Source of the DNA: Paenibacillus lemnae
GTDB lineage: Bacteria; Bacillota; Bacilli; Paenibacillales; Paenibacillaceae
Direction of reading: 5' to 3'
DNA: 64,000 nucleotides
Assembly (NCBI RefSeq): GCF_012933385.1
Contig: NZ_JABBPN010000009.1
Span: 100,933 to 164,932, forward strand
Part shown: positions 41,373 to 50,453 of the stretch, in pieces
Layout: each line of letters starts with the position of its first letter
Numbering within the stretch: position 1 is the stretch's first letter
The notes under the pieces: model-generated
What the model was told of the DNA's origin: nothing
The model's database searches: none
The model's input: only the letters and a program-made list of their open reading frames with translations
Made by a program: the position numbers and the translations under genes

Positions 41373-41400
41373 TACAATGAAAGTGTACGCCAACATTGTA
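41373..41400 (+). promoter_or_regulatory. Inverted repeat around a TACAAT -10 before the mannoside operon
   Basis: TACAATG (41373-41379) and CATTGTA (41394-41400) are perfect inverted arms with centres 21 bp apart. The left arm supplies a good -10 hexamer (TACAAT) and no convincing -35 precedes it, which fits activator-dependent initiation. The start codon is at 41419. Confidence 0.4.
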
Positions 41401-41418
41401 AGGGAGGGACTTTTATTC

Positions 41419-43284
41419 ATGACACCTCAAACGACATTCCAATCACATCCCGTAAACCGGCTTACAGTTCAGGACCAGCCTGTATTCATGTACGAAGGTG
41501 CAGAAGCCTGGTCTTCTCTCATACTGTCCGCTTATCAGGGCATGAAGGAACAAGGCAGCACGGTTGTGCTCCTCGACGGAACGCACGGCACGGATTTTGA
41601 TGCACTTATACAAGCACTTCAAGGAGTCTGTGAGCGTGAAGGTATAGCGTCTTCAGCAAATTCTACCTCTGCTTATCTAAAACCCGAAGAACGCCTGCGC
41701 CATGACATGGCCTCTTATCTGACAGATAACCGGGCGTTTGGCTTCACTGCCCATGGCGTAAGCCCTCTGCAATACTTTCGGGAAGATGCGCAGCAGGATG
41801 CCCGGAATCAGCTTCAAAGTGCCGTCAGCCAAGGAGGCATTCATGTACTGTACGGCCCGGGAGCCGCACTGCTTGCCGGTGAATATGGGGACATCAGCTT
41901 CTATGCCGATTTCTCGCGTGAGAACCAGCAGCTGCGCCATGCCAACGGCATGGGTAGCTTCGGGCTGGGCGATACATCCGATAAGGTCGAGACGTACAAA
42001 GACTGTTATTTCCTGCAGTGGCCAGTCTGGGAGACGTATCGCCGCGAGTGGCTTGCTCATTACGAAACGTTGGCCTTGAACAAGGCCTTTTATATCGATA
42101 TGAACCAGCCTGACAATCCGGTTGGCCTGCCGGTCCAAGCGCTGAAGAGAGTGCTTGTACAGCAGTCCCGCCAGCCTTTCCGCGTTAAGCCGTTCTTTGC
42201 ACCCGGCATTTGGGGCGGCCAGTATTTGAAAAAGCTGTGCGACCTGCCGGAGGAATGGCCTAACTGCGCATGGAGCTTTGAGCCGATCGCGCCGGAGAAC
42301 ACGCTGCTGATTCAGGTGCAGTCTGCCACGATCGAGCTTCCGTTTACCCTGCTCATGGAAGCTGCACCGGAACAGATTATGGGCCCGCGCAATGTGGAGC
42401 TGTTCGGAGACTATTTTCCAATCCGGTTTGATTACCTGGACACGATGGACGGCGGCAAACTGTCACTGCAGGTGCATCCCAAGCAGTCTTATATCGAGTC
42501 CACGTTCAATGAGCACATGACCCAGCAGGAGTCCTATTACATCATGAAGCAGGAGCCCGGAGCAAAGGTCTATCTTGGCCTGAAAAATGGCGTAACCGGA
42601 GCCGCACTGCTTGAAGCCGTCGAACAGGCACATGACAGCAAAACACCACTGCCCGTAAGTGACTACGTCAATGAATATGAAGCCTCTACAGGGGATCTGT
42701 ATTTGATTCCTCAGGGCACGGTGCACTGCTCCGGCAAAGACAATCTGGTGCTCGAAATTTCCTCCACGCCCTGGTGGTTCACCTTTAAAATCTATGACTA
42801 TCTGCGCCTGGATGCCGACGGCAAGCCTCGTCCGATGAATCCCGAGCATGCCCGGCATAACATCGATGATGATATGGATACCACAGCGGCTGAGAACGGG
42901 CTGATTGCCCGGCCAGAGGTGGTTCGCAGCCAGGGCGGTAACACGGAAGAACTGCTGGGCCAGCGCGATGATCTGCTGTTCCAGGTGAAGCGTCTTAAGC
43001 TTCAGGACACGTGGGAAGATGATACCTGCGGGGAGTTCGTCATGCTGAACCTCGTGGAGGGTCAGCGTGTGCGGCTGGTGCCGCAAGCGAATGAAAACAT
43101 GGCGGTAGAGTGGGGCTATGCCGAAGCTTACATCATACCGGCAGAAGTCGGCGCCTACCGGCTGGAGAACCTGTCAGATGCTCCCGTCACGCTGATTGCT
43201 GCAAGCGTCAATCCGGATTGGAAACAGCCGCTGCTCCCTTTTGCCTGGAAAGCGGGCAAGGAGGCAGGACATGATTTCCGCTGA
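41419..43284 (+). CDS. Class I mannose-6-phosphate isomerase fused to a large N-terminal domain
   Basis: 621 residues. The C-terminal ~340 residues are a type I phosphomannose isomerase-like cupin enzyme: LSLQVHPKQSYIESTFNEHM and 'QQESYYIMKQEPGAKVYLG' contain the zinc-site Gln/His/Glu, and 'DLYLIPQGTVHCSGKDNLV' the second cupin stretch. The N-terminal ~270 residues ('STVVLLDGTHGTDFDALIQA', 'IHVLYGPGAALLAGEYGDIS') resemble a uridine-kinase-like fold without a P-loop. It would convert mannose-6-P to fructose-6-P after GH38 releases mannose. ATG 41419 follows GGGAGGGACTTTTATTC. It overlaps the ROK gene by 14 nt. Confidence 0.85.
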   Translation: MTPQTTFQSHPVNRLTVQDQPVFMYEGAEAWSSLILSAYQGMKEQGSTVVLLDGTHGTDFDALIQALQGVCEREGIASSANSTSAYLKPEERLRHDMASYLTDNRAFGFTAHGVSPLQYFREDAQQDARNQLQSAVSQGGIHVLYGPGAALLAGEYGDISFYADFSRENQQLRHANGMGSFGLGDTSDKVETYKDCYFLQWPVWETYRREWLAHYETLALNKAFYIDMNQPDNPVGLPVQALKRVLVQQSRQPFRVKPFFAPGIWGGQYLKKLCDLPEEWPNCAWSFEPIAPENTLLIQVQSATIELPFTLLMEAAPEQIMGPRNVELFGDYFPIRFDYLDTMDGGKLSLQVHPKQSYIESTFNEHMTQQESYYIMKQEPGAKVYLGLKNGVTGAALLEAVEQAHDSKTPLPVSDYVNEYEASTGDLYLIPQGTVHCSGKDNLVLEISSTPWWFTFKIYDYLRLDADGKPRPMNPEHARHNIDDDMDTTAAENGLIARPEVVRSQGGNTEELLGQRDDLLFQVKRLKLQDTWEDDTCGEFVMLNLVEGQRVRLVPQANENMAVEWGYAEAYIIPAEVGAYRLENLSDAPVTLIAASVNPDWKQPLLPFAWKAGKEAGHDFR

Positions 43285-44257
43285 TCCAGCGGAGCTTCAT
43301 CCGGCAGCGCGAAATCGGCTTACTCTGGCTGTAGATGCTGGCGGCACCGTTCTGAAAGGCTCTGTCCTGCTGAACGGCGAGCTCGTACCCGGTGTGGAGA
43401 TGAAGCGGCCCTCCTGTTCTCAAGGAAGTGCCGCAGACATTATCCAGGGCCTGGCGGGATCCTGTCTTGCACTGCTCGAAACCTATCAGGCGCGGTATGG
43501 AACCATCGGCCCGGACGTGGACACATGTATCGGACTCGCGTTTCCCGGCCCTTTTGACTATGCAAAAGGGGTTGCCCTGCTCCGGGGCGTGGCGAAGTAT
43601 GAAGCTCTGTACGGCCTCTCGGTCGGCAGTCTGCTGCAGGAGGAATTGACACGCTTATACACTTCACTGTCTACGCCAGCAACGAAGGCTTTGGCCTCCG
43701 CACCCATTGCCTTTGGCAATGATGCCCTGCTGTTCGGCACAGGCGTCAGCCTGCTGTTTCCATCCGAACGCTTCATCTGCCTTACACTCGGGACAGGACT
43801 CGGATCTGCCTTCGTCGCGGAAGGGCAGGTCATCGCCGGAAAAGACGGCGTCCCGGATAATGGCATGCTGTTCGCTGAACCTTACGGGGACGGAATCGCA
43901 GATCATTATTTTGGCCGCAGGGGCATCCTCCGCATGGCAGCCGACCGGGGCATGGAGACCGGCGATCTGGATGTCGCGGACCTCGCCTGGGCGGCAGCCA
44001 ACGGAGATGAAGGAGTCCGCGAGCTGTTTCAGGATTATGGACGAAAACTGGGAGAACTGCTCCTGCCCTACGCGGCTGAATTCAAGCCGGACCGTATCGT
44101 GCTTGGAGGACAGATCTCCAACAGCTGCAAGCTGTGGGAAGATGCATTCCATCAGGTTTTATGCCCGCTGCAGGTTCAGATTGTACAGTTTCCGGACGCT
44201 ATGTCCTTTGTGTACAAAGGCATTGACAGACTGTTTGAGGTACCGGACAGGAACTAA
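43271..44257 (+). CDS. ROK-family sugar kinase-like protein
   Basis: 328 residues. ATP-site motifs are LTLAVDAGGTVLKGSVLLNG and ICLTLGTGLGSAFVAEG. The usual ROK zinc motif (CxCGxxGCxE) is absent; the corresponding area reads GDGIADHYFGRRGILRMA. There is no DNA-binding N-terminus, so it is a kinase rather than a repressor; the likely substrate is mannose, feeding the isomerase encoded just before it. RBS AAGGAGGCAGGAC lies within the end of the upstream gene. Confidence 0.87.
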   Translation: MISADPAELHPAARNRLTLAVDAGGTVLKGSVLLNGELVPGVEMKRPSCSQGSAADIIQGLAGSCLALLETYQARYGTIGPDVDTCIGLAFPGPFDYAKGVALLRGVAKYEALYGLSVGSLLQEELTRLYTSLSTPATKALASAPIAFGNDALLFGTGVSLLFPSERFICLTLGTGLGSAFVAEGQVIAGKDGVPDNGMLFAEPYGDGIADHYFGRRGILRMAADRGMETGDLDVADLAWAAANGDEGVRELFQDYGRKLGELLLPYAAEFKPDRIVLGGQISNSCKLWEDAFHQVLCPLQVQIVQFPDAMSFVYKGIDRLFEVPDRN

Positions 44258-44290
44258 TATTTTTGATATCTATGGAGGAGGTTCATTTCT

Positions 44291-46780
44291 ATGAGCGCCA
44301 TTACAAAAAACAACCATACACCATCCCGTCCCTGGACGATCTATGCCATCCACCATTCCCATACGGATATCGGGTACACCGAGCGTCAGGAGCGGATCGA
44401 GCAGTATCATGTGGATTTTATCCGCCAGGCCATCAAGATTACAGAGGCTGCCCACAAAGGAGACCATCCGGAATGGAAGCCATTCCGCTGGACCTGTGAA
44501 ACCTTCTGGGCCGTGGAAAAGTTTCTGAAGGCAGCAACAGACGAGGAGAAGGAGGCTTTCCAGCAGGCTATTCTGCGCGGAGACATTGAGCTGTCCGGCA
44601 CCTATTTGAACATGACCGAGCTCGCGGATTATGACCTGCTGGTTCGCAATCACAGCAAGGCGCAGCAGTATGCACAATCTTTTGGGCATACGATCGACAG
44701 CGCCATGACGGCTGACATTAACGGCTACAGTTGGGGCTATGCCGGCAGTCTGCTGGAGAACAACATTAAGCACTTGTTCTCCTGTATTCACACACATCAT
44801 GGCATGTATCCGTTGGGACGAAAGCAGACGCCTTTCTGGTGGGAAGCGCCAAACGGTGAGAAGTTGTTAGTCTGGAATGGAGAGCATTACATGTTCGGCA
44901 ATGAGCTGGGCTTCTGTCCGGATGCCTTGGGCAAGTATATGATCAAGGATGAAATCCGTCATAACCTGATGGAACCGGAGTATGTTCACAATGAAATCGC
45001 CGAAATCCGGATCAACCGCTACCTGTGGAATCTGGAGCAGGAGGAATATCCATATTCCTTCGTACCGGTAATGGTATCCGGACTGGGCACCGATAACGCC
45101 TCCCCGAACTCGGATATTGCGGAGTGGATCGCGGACTGGAATGAGAAGAACGGCGATCAGGTTACGATCAAGCAGGCCACCCTGTCCGAGTTCTTCACAG
45201 CATTGAAGCAGGAGGATCTCTCTGATGTGCCGGTACACCGCGGAGACTGGCCGGACTGGTGGACGGACGGTGTTGCTTCTACGGCGATGCATACGCAGAT
45301 TTACCGTGATGCCCAGCGTACACTGCGCAAGGTCAAGCGTCTGGATCCCGGCCAAAAGGTGGCTACGGCGTCCCGGGTCGATGAAGCATCCCAGGCGCTG
45401 ACGATGTATGCCGAGCACACCTGGGGCTACCACTCCTCTGTCTGGGAGCCGTGGCATCCGCAGGTGCAGATGCTTGAAGTGCGCAAGCAGGCTTATGCTG
45501 CCGAAGCCAGCGTGCTGGCCTACCGTGCGCTGGATGAGACGTTGGCTGCCCGCGACGGCGCCCTGCTCGCGCCGCACCGCGCACTTCGATATGAAGTGAT
45601 TAACACCGAGCCGGCGGAAGCCACGCTGCAAGTAACCGTACCGCTCGATGGCTGGGAAACGGTACTCCTGCAGAAGCCGTTCCAGCTGATTGACGAGTCG
45701 ACCGGCAAGGAACTCAGCTGCCAGCTTGCCCGGAATCATGCGCTGGTCACCGAGCTGACCCTCGCATCCGGAGAGGCCCGTACGCTGCTGTTCCAGCCGC
45801 TGGATCCTGCTGGAGCTTCGCCGTCCGAGAAGATTGTCACAGCGCTGAATACCATCTCCATCGCGGCTGAAGGTATTGACGATATTCGCAAAGAACCGGA
45901 GACCGGCAGCTCTATTATGGTCGGAGAGCATTCCATCGAGTCCGCCAGCCTGCGCATTGAGTGGCAGCTGGGTGCAGGCATCACCGCCTGGTATGACAAG
46001 CAGCGTGCCGCGGATCTTCTGGATCCGGAGCGGAAGCACGCGCCATTCACGCCTGTATATGAGGTCACACCGGCTGTTGATGAGCATGATCCGATGCATG
46101 TGGTCAGCACGCGCTCCCGTATGGGCCGCAACCGCAAGGGCACCAACGTCCAGCGGGATACGGGCCGTCTGACCAAGGTTAAGGTGGTCGAGAACGGACC
46201 GCTGTACGCTCTGGTGGAGTTCGTCTATGACGTCAAAGGCATGGCCTATTATGCGCTGCACGTCAAAATGTTCGCGCAGCAGCCTAGAGTCGAAGTATCT
46301 GTCCGCTTCCACAAGGACAGCGTATGGCTGCCGGAGAACGTGTTTGTTGCTCTGCCGTTCTCGCTGGGTGCTGGTGCAGAGCTGTATGCGGACAAAGCGG
46401 GCAGCCTGGTCCGTCCGTGGATCGACCAGATCCCGAACAGCCTGCTGGATTACACCAGTGTGCAGGAAGGGGTATTCTGGCACTCCGCCAAGGATAAGCA
46501 GGCGCTGGCCCTGTCGATGACGGATACGCCGCTGCTTCAGCTGGGCACGCTGGATGTTCAGCCGCGTTTGCTGCACGGCATGCAGGCGGAAGGAAGCCGC
46601 CTATCCACCTATGCGTGGATCCTGACCAACTACTGGGAGACCAACTTCAAGGCCACGCTCGGCGGCTTCTATGAATTCCGCTATGCGGTAGAATGCCTGA
46701 GCGGCGTCGAGCCGGAACAGGCAGCAGGCAAGCTTCACGCATCCACCGGTGGATTTACGATTCATCGTATCCAAGGGTAA
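44291..46780 (+). CDS. Alpha-mannosidase, GH38 family
   Basis: 829 residues. The N-terminal zinc site is HHSHTDIGYTERQE and the nucleophile region TADINGYSWGYAGSLLENNI. 'HTWGYHSSVWEPWHPQ' lies in the helical middle domain and beta-sandwich modules follow. No signal peptide, so it acts on imported mannosides, as bacterial GH38 enzymes do on N-glycan fragments. RBS ATGGAGGAGG. Last gene of the operon, followed by a strong terminator. With the isomerase and ROK protein it completes a mannoside-to-fructose-6-P route. Confidence 0.93.
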   Translation: MSAITKNNHTPSRPWTIYAIHHSHTDIGYTERQERIEQYHVDFIRQAIKITEAAHKGDHPEWKPFRWTCETFWAVEKFLKAATDEEKEAFQQAILRGDIELSGTYLNMTELADYDLLVRNHSKAQQYAQSFGHTIDSAMTADINGYSWGYAGSLLENNIKHLFSCIHTHHGMYPLGRKQTPFWWEAPNGEKLLVWNGEHYMFGNELGFCPDALGKYMIKDEIRHNLMEPEYVHNEIAEIRINRYLWNLEQEEYPYSFVPVMVSGLGTDNASPNSDIAEWIADWNEKNGDQVTIKQATLSEFFTALKQEDLSDVPVHRGDWPDWWTDGVASTAMHTQIYRDAQRTLRKVKRLDPGQKVATASRVDEASQALTMYAEHTWGYHSSVWEPWHPQVQMLEVRKQAYAAEASVLAYRALDETLAARDGALLAPHRALRYEVINTEPAEATLQVTVPLDGWETVLLQKPFQLIDESTGKELSCQLARNHALVTELTLASGEARTLLFQPLDPAGASPSEKIVTALNTISIAAEGIDDIRKEPETGSSIMVGEHSIESASLRIEWQLGAGITAWYDKQRAADLLDPERKHAPFTPVYEVTPAVDEHDPMHVVSTRSRMGRNRKGTNVQRDTGRLTKVKVVENGPLYALVEFVYDVKGMAYYALHVKMFAQQPRVEVSVRFHKDSVWLPENVFVALPFSLGAGAELYADKAGSLVRPWIDQIPNSLLDYTSVQEGVFWHSAKDKQALALSMTDTPLLQLGTLDVQPRLLHGMQAEGSRLSTYAWILTNYWETNFKATLGGFYEFRYAVECLSGVEPEQAAGKLHASTGGFTIHRIQG

Positions 46781-46861
46781 CGTTTGGTGTTGCGCTCCCT
46801 GGCTGGTGCCAGGTCAGTGGCAGGGCAACGCGCCCGGGTAGCGCCCGGGTAGCGTCAGGAA

Positions 46862-46906
46862 GGATCACCTCCGTGTCTGTAGAGACCAGAGGTGATCCTT
46901 TTTTTT
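46862..46906 (+). terminator. Strong intrinsic terminator of the mannoside operon
   Basis: GGATCACCTC ... GAGGTGATCC, a 10-bp perfect stem with an internal GTCT/AGAC helix in the loop, followed by eight T. Confidence 0.9.
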
Positions 46907-46930
46907 GACCCATGCCCTGCGCGCGGCGCC

Positions 46931-47375
46931 AAATGTATGTGGTTTTCCACACATTTGCTCCATACCCCACTCGCACCACCCATTGTATGTGGTTTTCCAC
47001 ACACATTTGCTCCATACTCCGCTCGCAGCGCCCATTGTATGCGGTTTTCCACACACATTTGCTCCATACTCCGCTCGCATTGCCCATTGTATGTGGTTTT
47101 CCACACACATTTGCTCCGTACTCCGCTCGCACCGCCCCTACACCGCCACCCCCCGCGCTCCCGGAATCCATTTGTACGATTCTTCACACAAATTTTCCTC
47201 ATTTACCGCTCATACGGCCGCTTTGTACGATTCTTCACACAAATTCGGCTCATTTACCACTTACACCGCATATTTTATATGATATTTCGTACAAATCTAC
47301 TCATTTACCCTACTTGCGCCGTCCATTTGTACGATGTTTCATACAAATCCGTCCCATTTACCGCTCCCCCTGCAC
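46931..47375. repeat. Eight-unit tandem array of ~51-bp hairpin repeats, two subtypes
   Basis: Units begin at about 46931, 46982, 47034, 47086, 47171, 47222, 47272 and 47326. Units 1-4 share TGTATGTGGTTTTCCACACA plus the tail TTGCTCCATACTCCGCTCGC. Units 5-8 share TTTGTACGATTCTTCACACA and CTCATTTACCGCT. Each unit starts with an inverted repeat. Subtype A is closely related to the solitary element at 33328. Long frames on both strands through the array are by-products of the repeat. The remaining 47376-47554 holds nothing recognised before the next RBS. Confidence 0.8.
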
Positions 47376-47554
47376 ATTATTATGATAACTCACCAACTAT
47401 TCCCCCCCAAGTAACGTTCTATACAATAAGGCTCCACACACCAGACACCGGATACACCAGTAAATCACAATATCGATGCTTCATGCAGGTCGCCATTGCC
47501 TAGTCTGCCTTTGTATCAACTAATCCATAATTCTTAGCCCAAGGAGGAATTCTA

Positions 47555-47947
47555 TTGAAACTCAGCAGCAAAAAACGAAAGCTCGCCGTATCCATTATCC
47601 TGCTGTTTATCATTGCCTATGTCGGGGTTGGCGTCTGGATCGCGAACGATACTAAAACCATCCTAGAAAAAGCCATGAGCGGACAAGCCGATCATACGGA
47701 GTATATGAACGACGCCACATATCAAACCATCCATCCCGCAGAGCGCGGTGCGACCTCGAATTATGCCTATGAGGGCAGCGTCCATGACATTGGGCTGGTT
47801 TTCCCGCTGCATTTTTTTGTCGTATCTAAAGTGTTTACTTCTCAAACCTATGCCCATACTGACTTCGCGTTCAAGGAGCCGGTTAAGCTCACCCTCAAGT
47901 TAAAATCCGGACACTGGTATGGTGTGGGTGCACACATTAAGCCGTAG
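47555..47947 (+). CDS. Hypothetical small membrane-anchored protein
   Basis: 130 residues with one N-terminal membrane helix (AVSIILLFIIAYVGVGVWIA) and an extracellular ~95-residue domain rich in aromatic residues. TTG start after AAGGAGGAATTCTA, a strong RBS that argues the gene is real. No family recognised. Isolated between the repeat array and a terminator that faces the other way. Confidence 0.65.
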   Translation: MKLSSKKRKLAVSIILLFIIAYVGVGVWIANDTKTILEKAMSGQADHTEYMNDATYQTIHPAERGATSNYAYEGSVHDIGLVFPLHFFVVSKVFTSQTYAHTDFAFKEPVKLTLKLKSGHWYGVGAHIKP

Positions 47948-48070
47948 TGAAAAACAGATTTCACTGCTCAAACCCCATCCACTAAATACCACTAAATGCT
48001 GCTGGATTACTACACTGAATGCTTGCTCCACTAATTTCTCCACAACGTCATCTGTCTGATCACTCCAAAA

Positions 48071-48103
48071 AAATAAACCCGGCGCACCAGGCCGGGTTTA
48101 TTT
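48071..48103 (-). terminator. Intrinsic terminator of the FtsX-type ABC operon
   Basis: AAATAAACCCGGC / GCCGGGTTTATTT, perfect 13-bp arms around GCACCAG. It begins immediately after the stop at 48104; A/T ends make it usable from both sides. Confidence 0.85.
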
Positions 48104-50452
48104 CTATTCCACAATCAGCTCATATGCGGATACTTTGCGGATTCGCCGCGAAGTCGCAAGGGAGATGACATAAGCAAGCCCGACTACTGCAGCACACAGC
48201 ACCATCACGACGATCACGGGAACATCAAATGCAGCACTCGATACGCCGACATTATAGAGAAGCAGGGACAACAGCGGGTTGGAAACCCATGCAGCCAGCA
48301 GCCCACCTATAACTGCCCCAGCGACAATGGCTGGCAGCAGACTAAGCGCCGTCTGCACCATAAGCTGAAACGTGGTATAACCGATTGCTTTGTAAATACC
48401 AAGGTCCCGCTTCCGCTTCAAAATCAGCGAATGAATCACCAGATACACGATCAGCGCTACGACCAGAGAAGTCACGATCAGAACCACGGTCATGAGCAGT
48501 GAAATCGAGGAGCTGTATGTCGATAGCTGCATTTCTGCGAGCTCATAATAGTTCTGGATTTGAGCAATGTTCTCCGCATAGTCCTGTTTAAGCTCATCAA
48601 TAACGTCATCCACCCTGCTCGGGTCATCCAAATATAGATGCAGGCTGCGAATATCGTAAGACGGGTTCAAAGTATGCATCCCGGAAAGGGTCATAAGTGC
48701 CACCTGACCGCCGTTATTCATTGTTTGGGTCAATCCCGTGATCAGGAAGCTTCCGCTGTTACCACCGGCTTCAAGCTCCACCGTCTCCCCGATCGTCTTC
48801 CCTACGTTGTCAGACATCACCCCGGTCAGGACGATTTCATTATCATGAAGGGGCATCCTGCCTTTGTATACCGAGAGATTCTCCATGCTGTCAAAATCCT
48901 CAGCCACATACACCGCCAGGTCCAACCCATCCATGAACCCGGGGGAAACATCCAGCAGATTCGCCTTAACTACCCCTTCTTTTCCTGCCAAGGCTGTGAA
49001 CAGAGATGCGCTGTCGGCCCCTTCCTGTGCACTGATCACAATGTCAGACATTTCGCTGCCAAACATGTCATACAGTGCGCCCTTGTCTACAGCAACATTG
49101 TAATGAATGATCGCCGTGAATACGGAAGCAAAGGTGACGCCGGCCATGATCAAGGCCACGATGACATTCTGCCGAAGATTAGCTCCTATATTTTTCATCG
49201 CCAGCCGCAGCTGAAGTCCGCCCCAGCCCCTGTCCAGCGGAGCCGCGTTTCGGCGGAAGCTGTGGGTATGCACACCACCGCGAAGAGCAATCACAGGCGG
49301 CAGCTTAGAGATACGCCGGCTTGCTGCAAAGGTAACACCGAGCACCAGCAGCAGCACCACAACGGCACTGACCAGATCAATCACCGGCTGAAAACCGCTG
49401 ACCCAGGTCAAGCCCGACAAACTGGATAACAGATCACTGATTGCCGGTTGAGCAACATAACTTAACAGCGATCCCGGCCCTGCTCCCACCGCGCTGATCA
49501 CCATAAACTGAAGAATCAAAGACGCTTTGATCTGCCGGCTGGTATAACCCAGCGCCCCCAGAACGCCCATATTCACCATCTGATCCTCAATTGTGTTCAC
49601 GACCCGGAATCGAATGACAATCAGAGCCACGATGACAATAATCCATGAAAATGCGACCAGCAGCATAGCAAAAATCGAAATCATCATTGTCGTCACCATC
49701 GCCATGCTGCGGTAATCCATAAAATTGGTGTTCAGAAATGTACTTTCCTCGGACTGTCTGACCCCGGTCTCTTCCTTGAAGCTGCGAAGAAGTTGGGACG
49801 ATTGTTCCGGGTCCACCATACGCACAGACAGCATCCGGCTGCCCGCCGTGTCTTTGATCGACTTCTCCAGCTGCTGATATGCCGGTTCTTTGACATAAAA
49901 TTTGAGAGTACCTGAGTTCACCGTCCCAAAAGCCGTCGTTTCAAAATATCCAGCTACCATGAACTGAAAATCCTTGTTCAAGTAGCTGAGGTCCAGCGCA
50001 TCACCGAGCTCATATCCCATATTTTTCAGCGAGACCGGGACATAGACAGCCTTCTCTGCCGGGACAGCGGCTTCCTGCAGGAGTTTCACGGGCGCAATGT
50101 CACGCTCCTGATCCAGATTCATGAACAGCGATGCCACGCCCATGCTTTGACTGCCCACTCCTATGCTGGCCTGGCCCATATACATCACCTGTTCAGCTTC
50201 AACCGAAGTGACACGGGAATCCTGCTGCAAATAAGCAAGCTGTTCCGGTTCATACAGCTTCTCCTGCAAAATAACGATACCGTGCGCGCTCTGGCTCTCC
50301 TCAACACGCTCTGTAAAAAACGGATCTACCTTGACGAAAATCCCCAGGCCTACATGCAGCAGCAGGGTAGACAGCAGAATGAGCATCGCTAAAGACAATG
50401 CCGACCCCCAGTTTTTGCGAAGATTCGCTGCAGTCAGATTCCAGATGCTCAT
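48104..50452 (-). CDS. FtsX-family ABC transporter permease
   Basis: 782 residues. An N-terminal helix is followed by a large extracytoplasmic domain, then four-helix FtsX blocks at about 255-390 ('IFAMLLVAFSWIIVIVALIV') and 660-770 ('IVTSLVVALIVYLVIHSLIL'), with a second extracytoplasmic domain between. This MacB/YknZ-like double-FtsX layout is typical of Bacillota peptide-stress or lipid transporters that act mechanically rather than importing. Paired with the ATPase gene 1 nt upstream and a two-component system further upstream. Confidence 0.9.
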   Translation of the reverse strand: MSIWNLTAANLRKNWGSALSLAMLILLSTLLLHVGLGIFVKVDPFFTERVEESQSAHGIVILQEKLYEPEQLAYLQQDSRVTSVEAEQVMYMGQASIGVGSQSMGVASLFMNLDQERDIAPVKLLQEAAVPAEKAVYVPVSLKNMGYELGDALDLSYLNKDFQFMVAGYFETTAFGTVNSGTLKFYVKEPAYQQLEKSIKDTAGSRMLSVRMVDPEQSSQLLRSFKEETGVRQSEESTFLNTNFMDYRSMAMVTTMMISIFAMLLVAFSWIIVIVALIVIRFRVVNTIEDQMVNMGVLGALGYTSRQIKASLILQFMVISAVGAGPGSLLSYVAQPAISDLLSSLSGLTWVSGFQPVIDLVSAVVVLLLVLGVTFAASRRISKLPPVIALRGGVHTHSFRRNAAPLDRGWGGLQLRLAMKNIGANLRQNVIVALIMAGVTFASVFTAIIHYNVAVDKGALYDMFGSEMSDIVISAQEGADSASLFTALAGKEGVVKANLLDVSPGFMDGLDLAVYVAEDFDSMENLSVYKGRMPLHDNEIVLTGVMSDNVGKTIGETVELEAGGNSGSFLITGLTQTMNNGGQVALMTLSGMHTLNPSYDIRSLHLYLDDPSRVDDVIDELKQDYAENIAQIQNYYELAEMQLSTYSSSISLLMTVVLIVTSLVVALIVYLVIHSLILKRKRDLGIYKAIGYTTFQLMVQTALSLLPAIVAGAVIGGLLAAWVSNPLLSLLLYNVGVSSAAFDVPVIVVMVLCAAVVGLAYVISLATSRRIRKVSAYELIVE

Positions 50453-50453
50453 C

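Noticed and set aside
44867..46576. 569-residue minus-strand frame
   Set aside because: Antisense shadow of the well-supported GH38 gene; composition reflects the complementary codons.
46931..47375. CRISPR array
   Set aside because: Whole units are repeated with gradual divergence, there are no unique spacers and no cas genes.
46892..47503. 203-residue frame and several other frames through the repeat array
   Set aside because: The repeats leave most frames open on both strands; codons simply restate the DNA repeat and no start has a good RBS.
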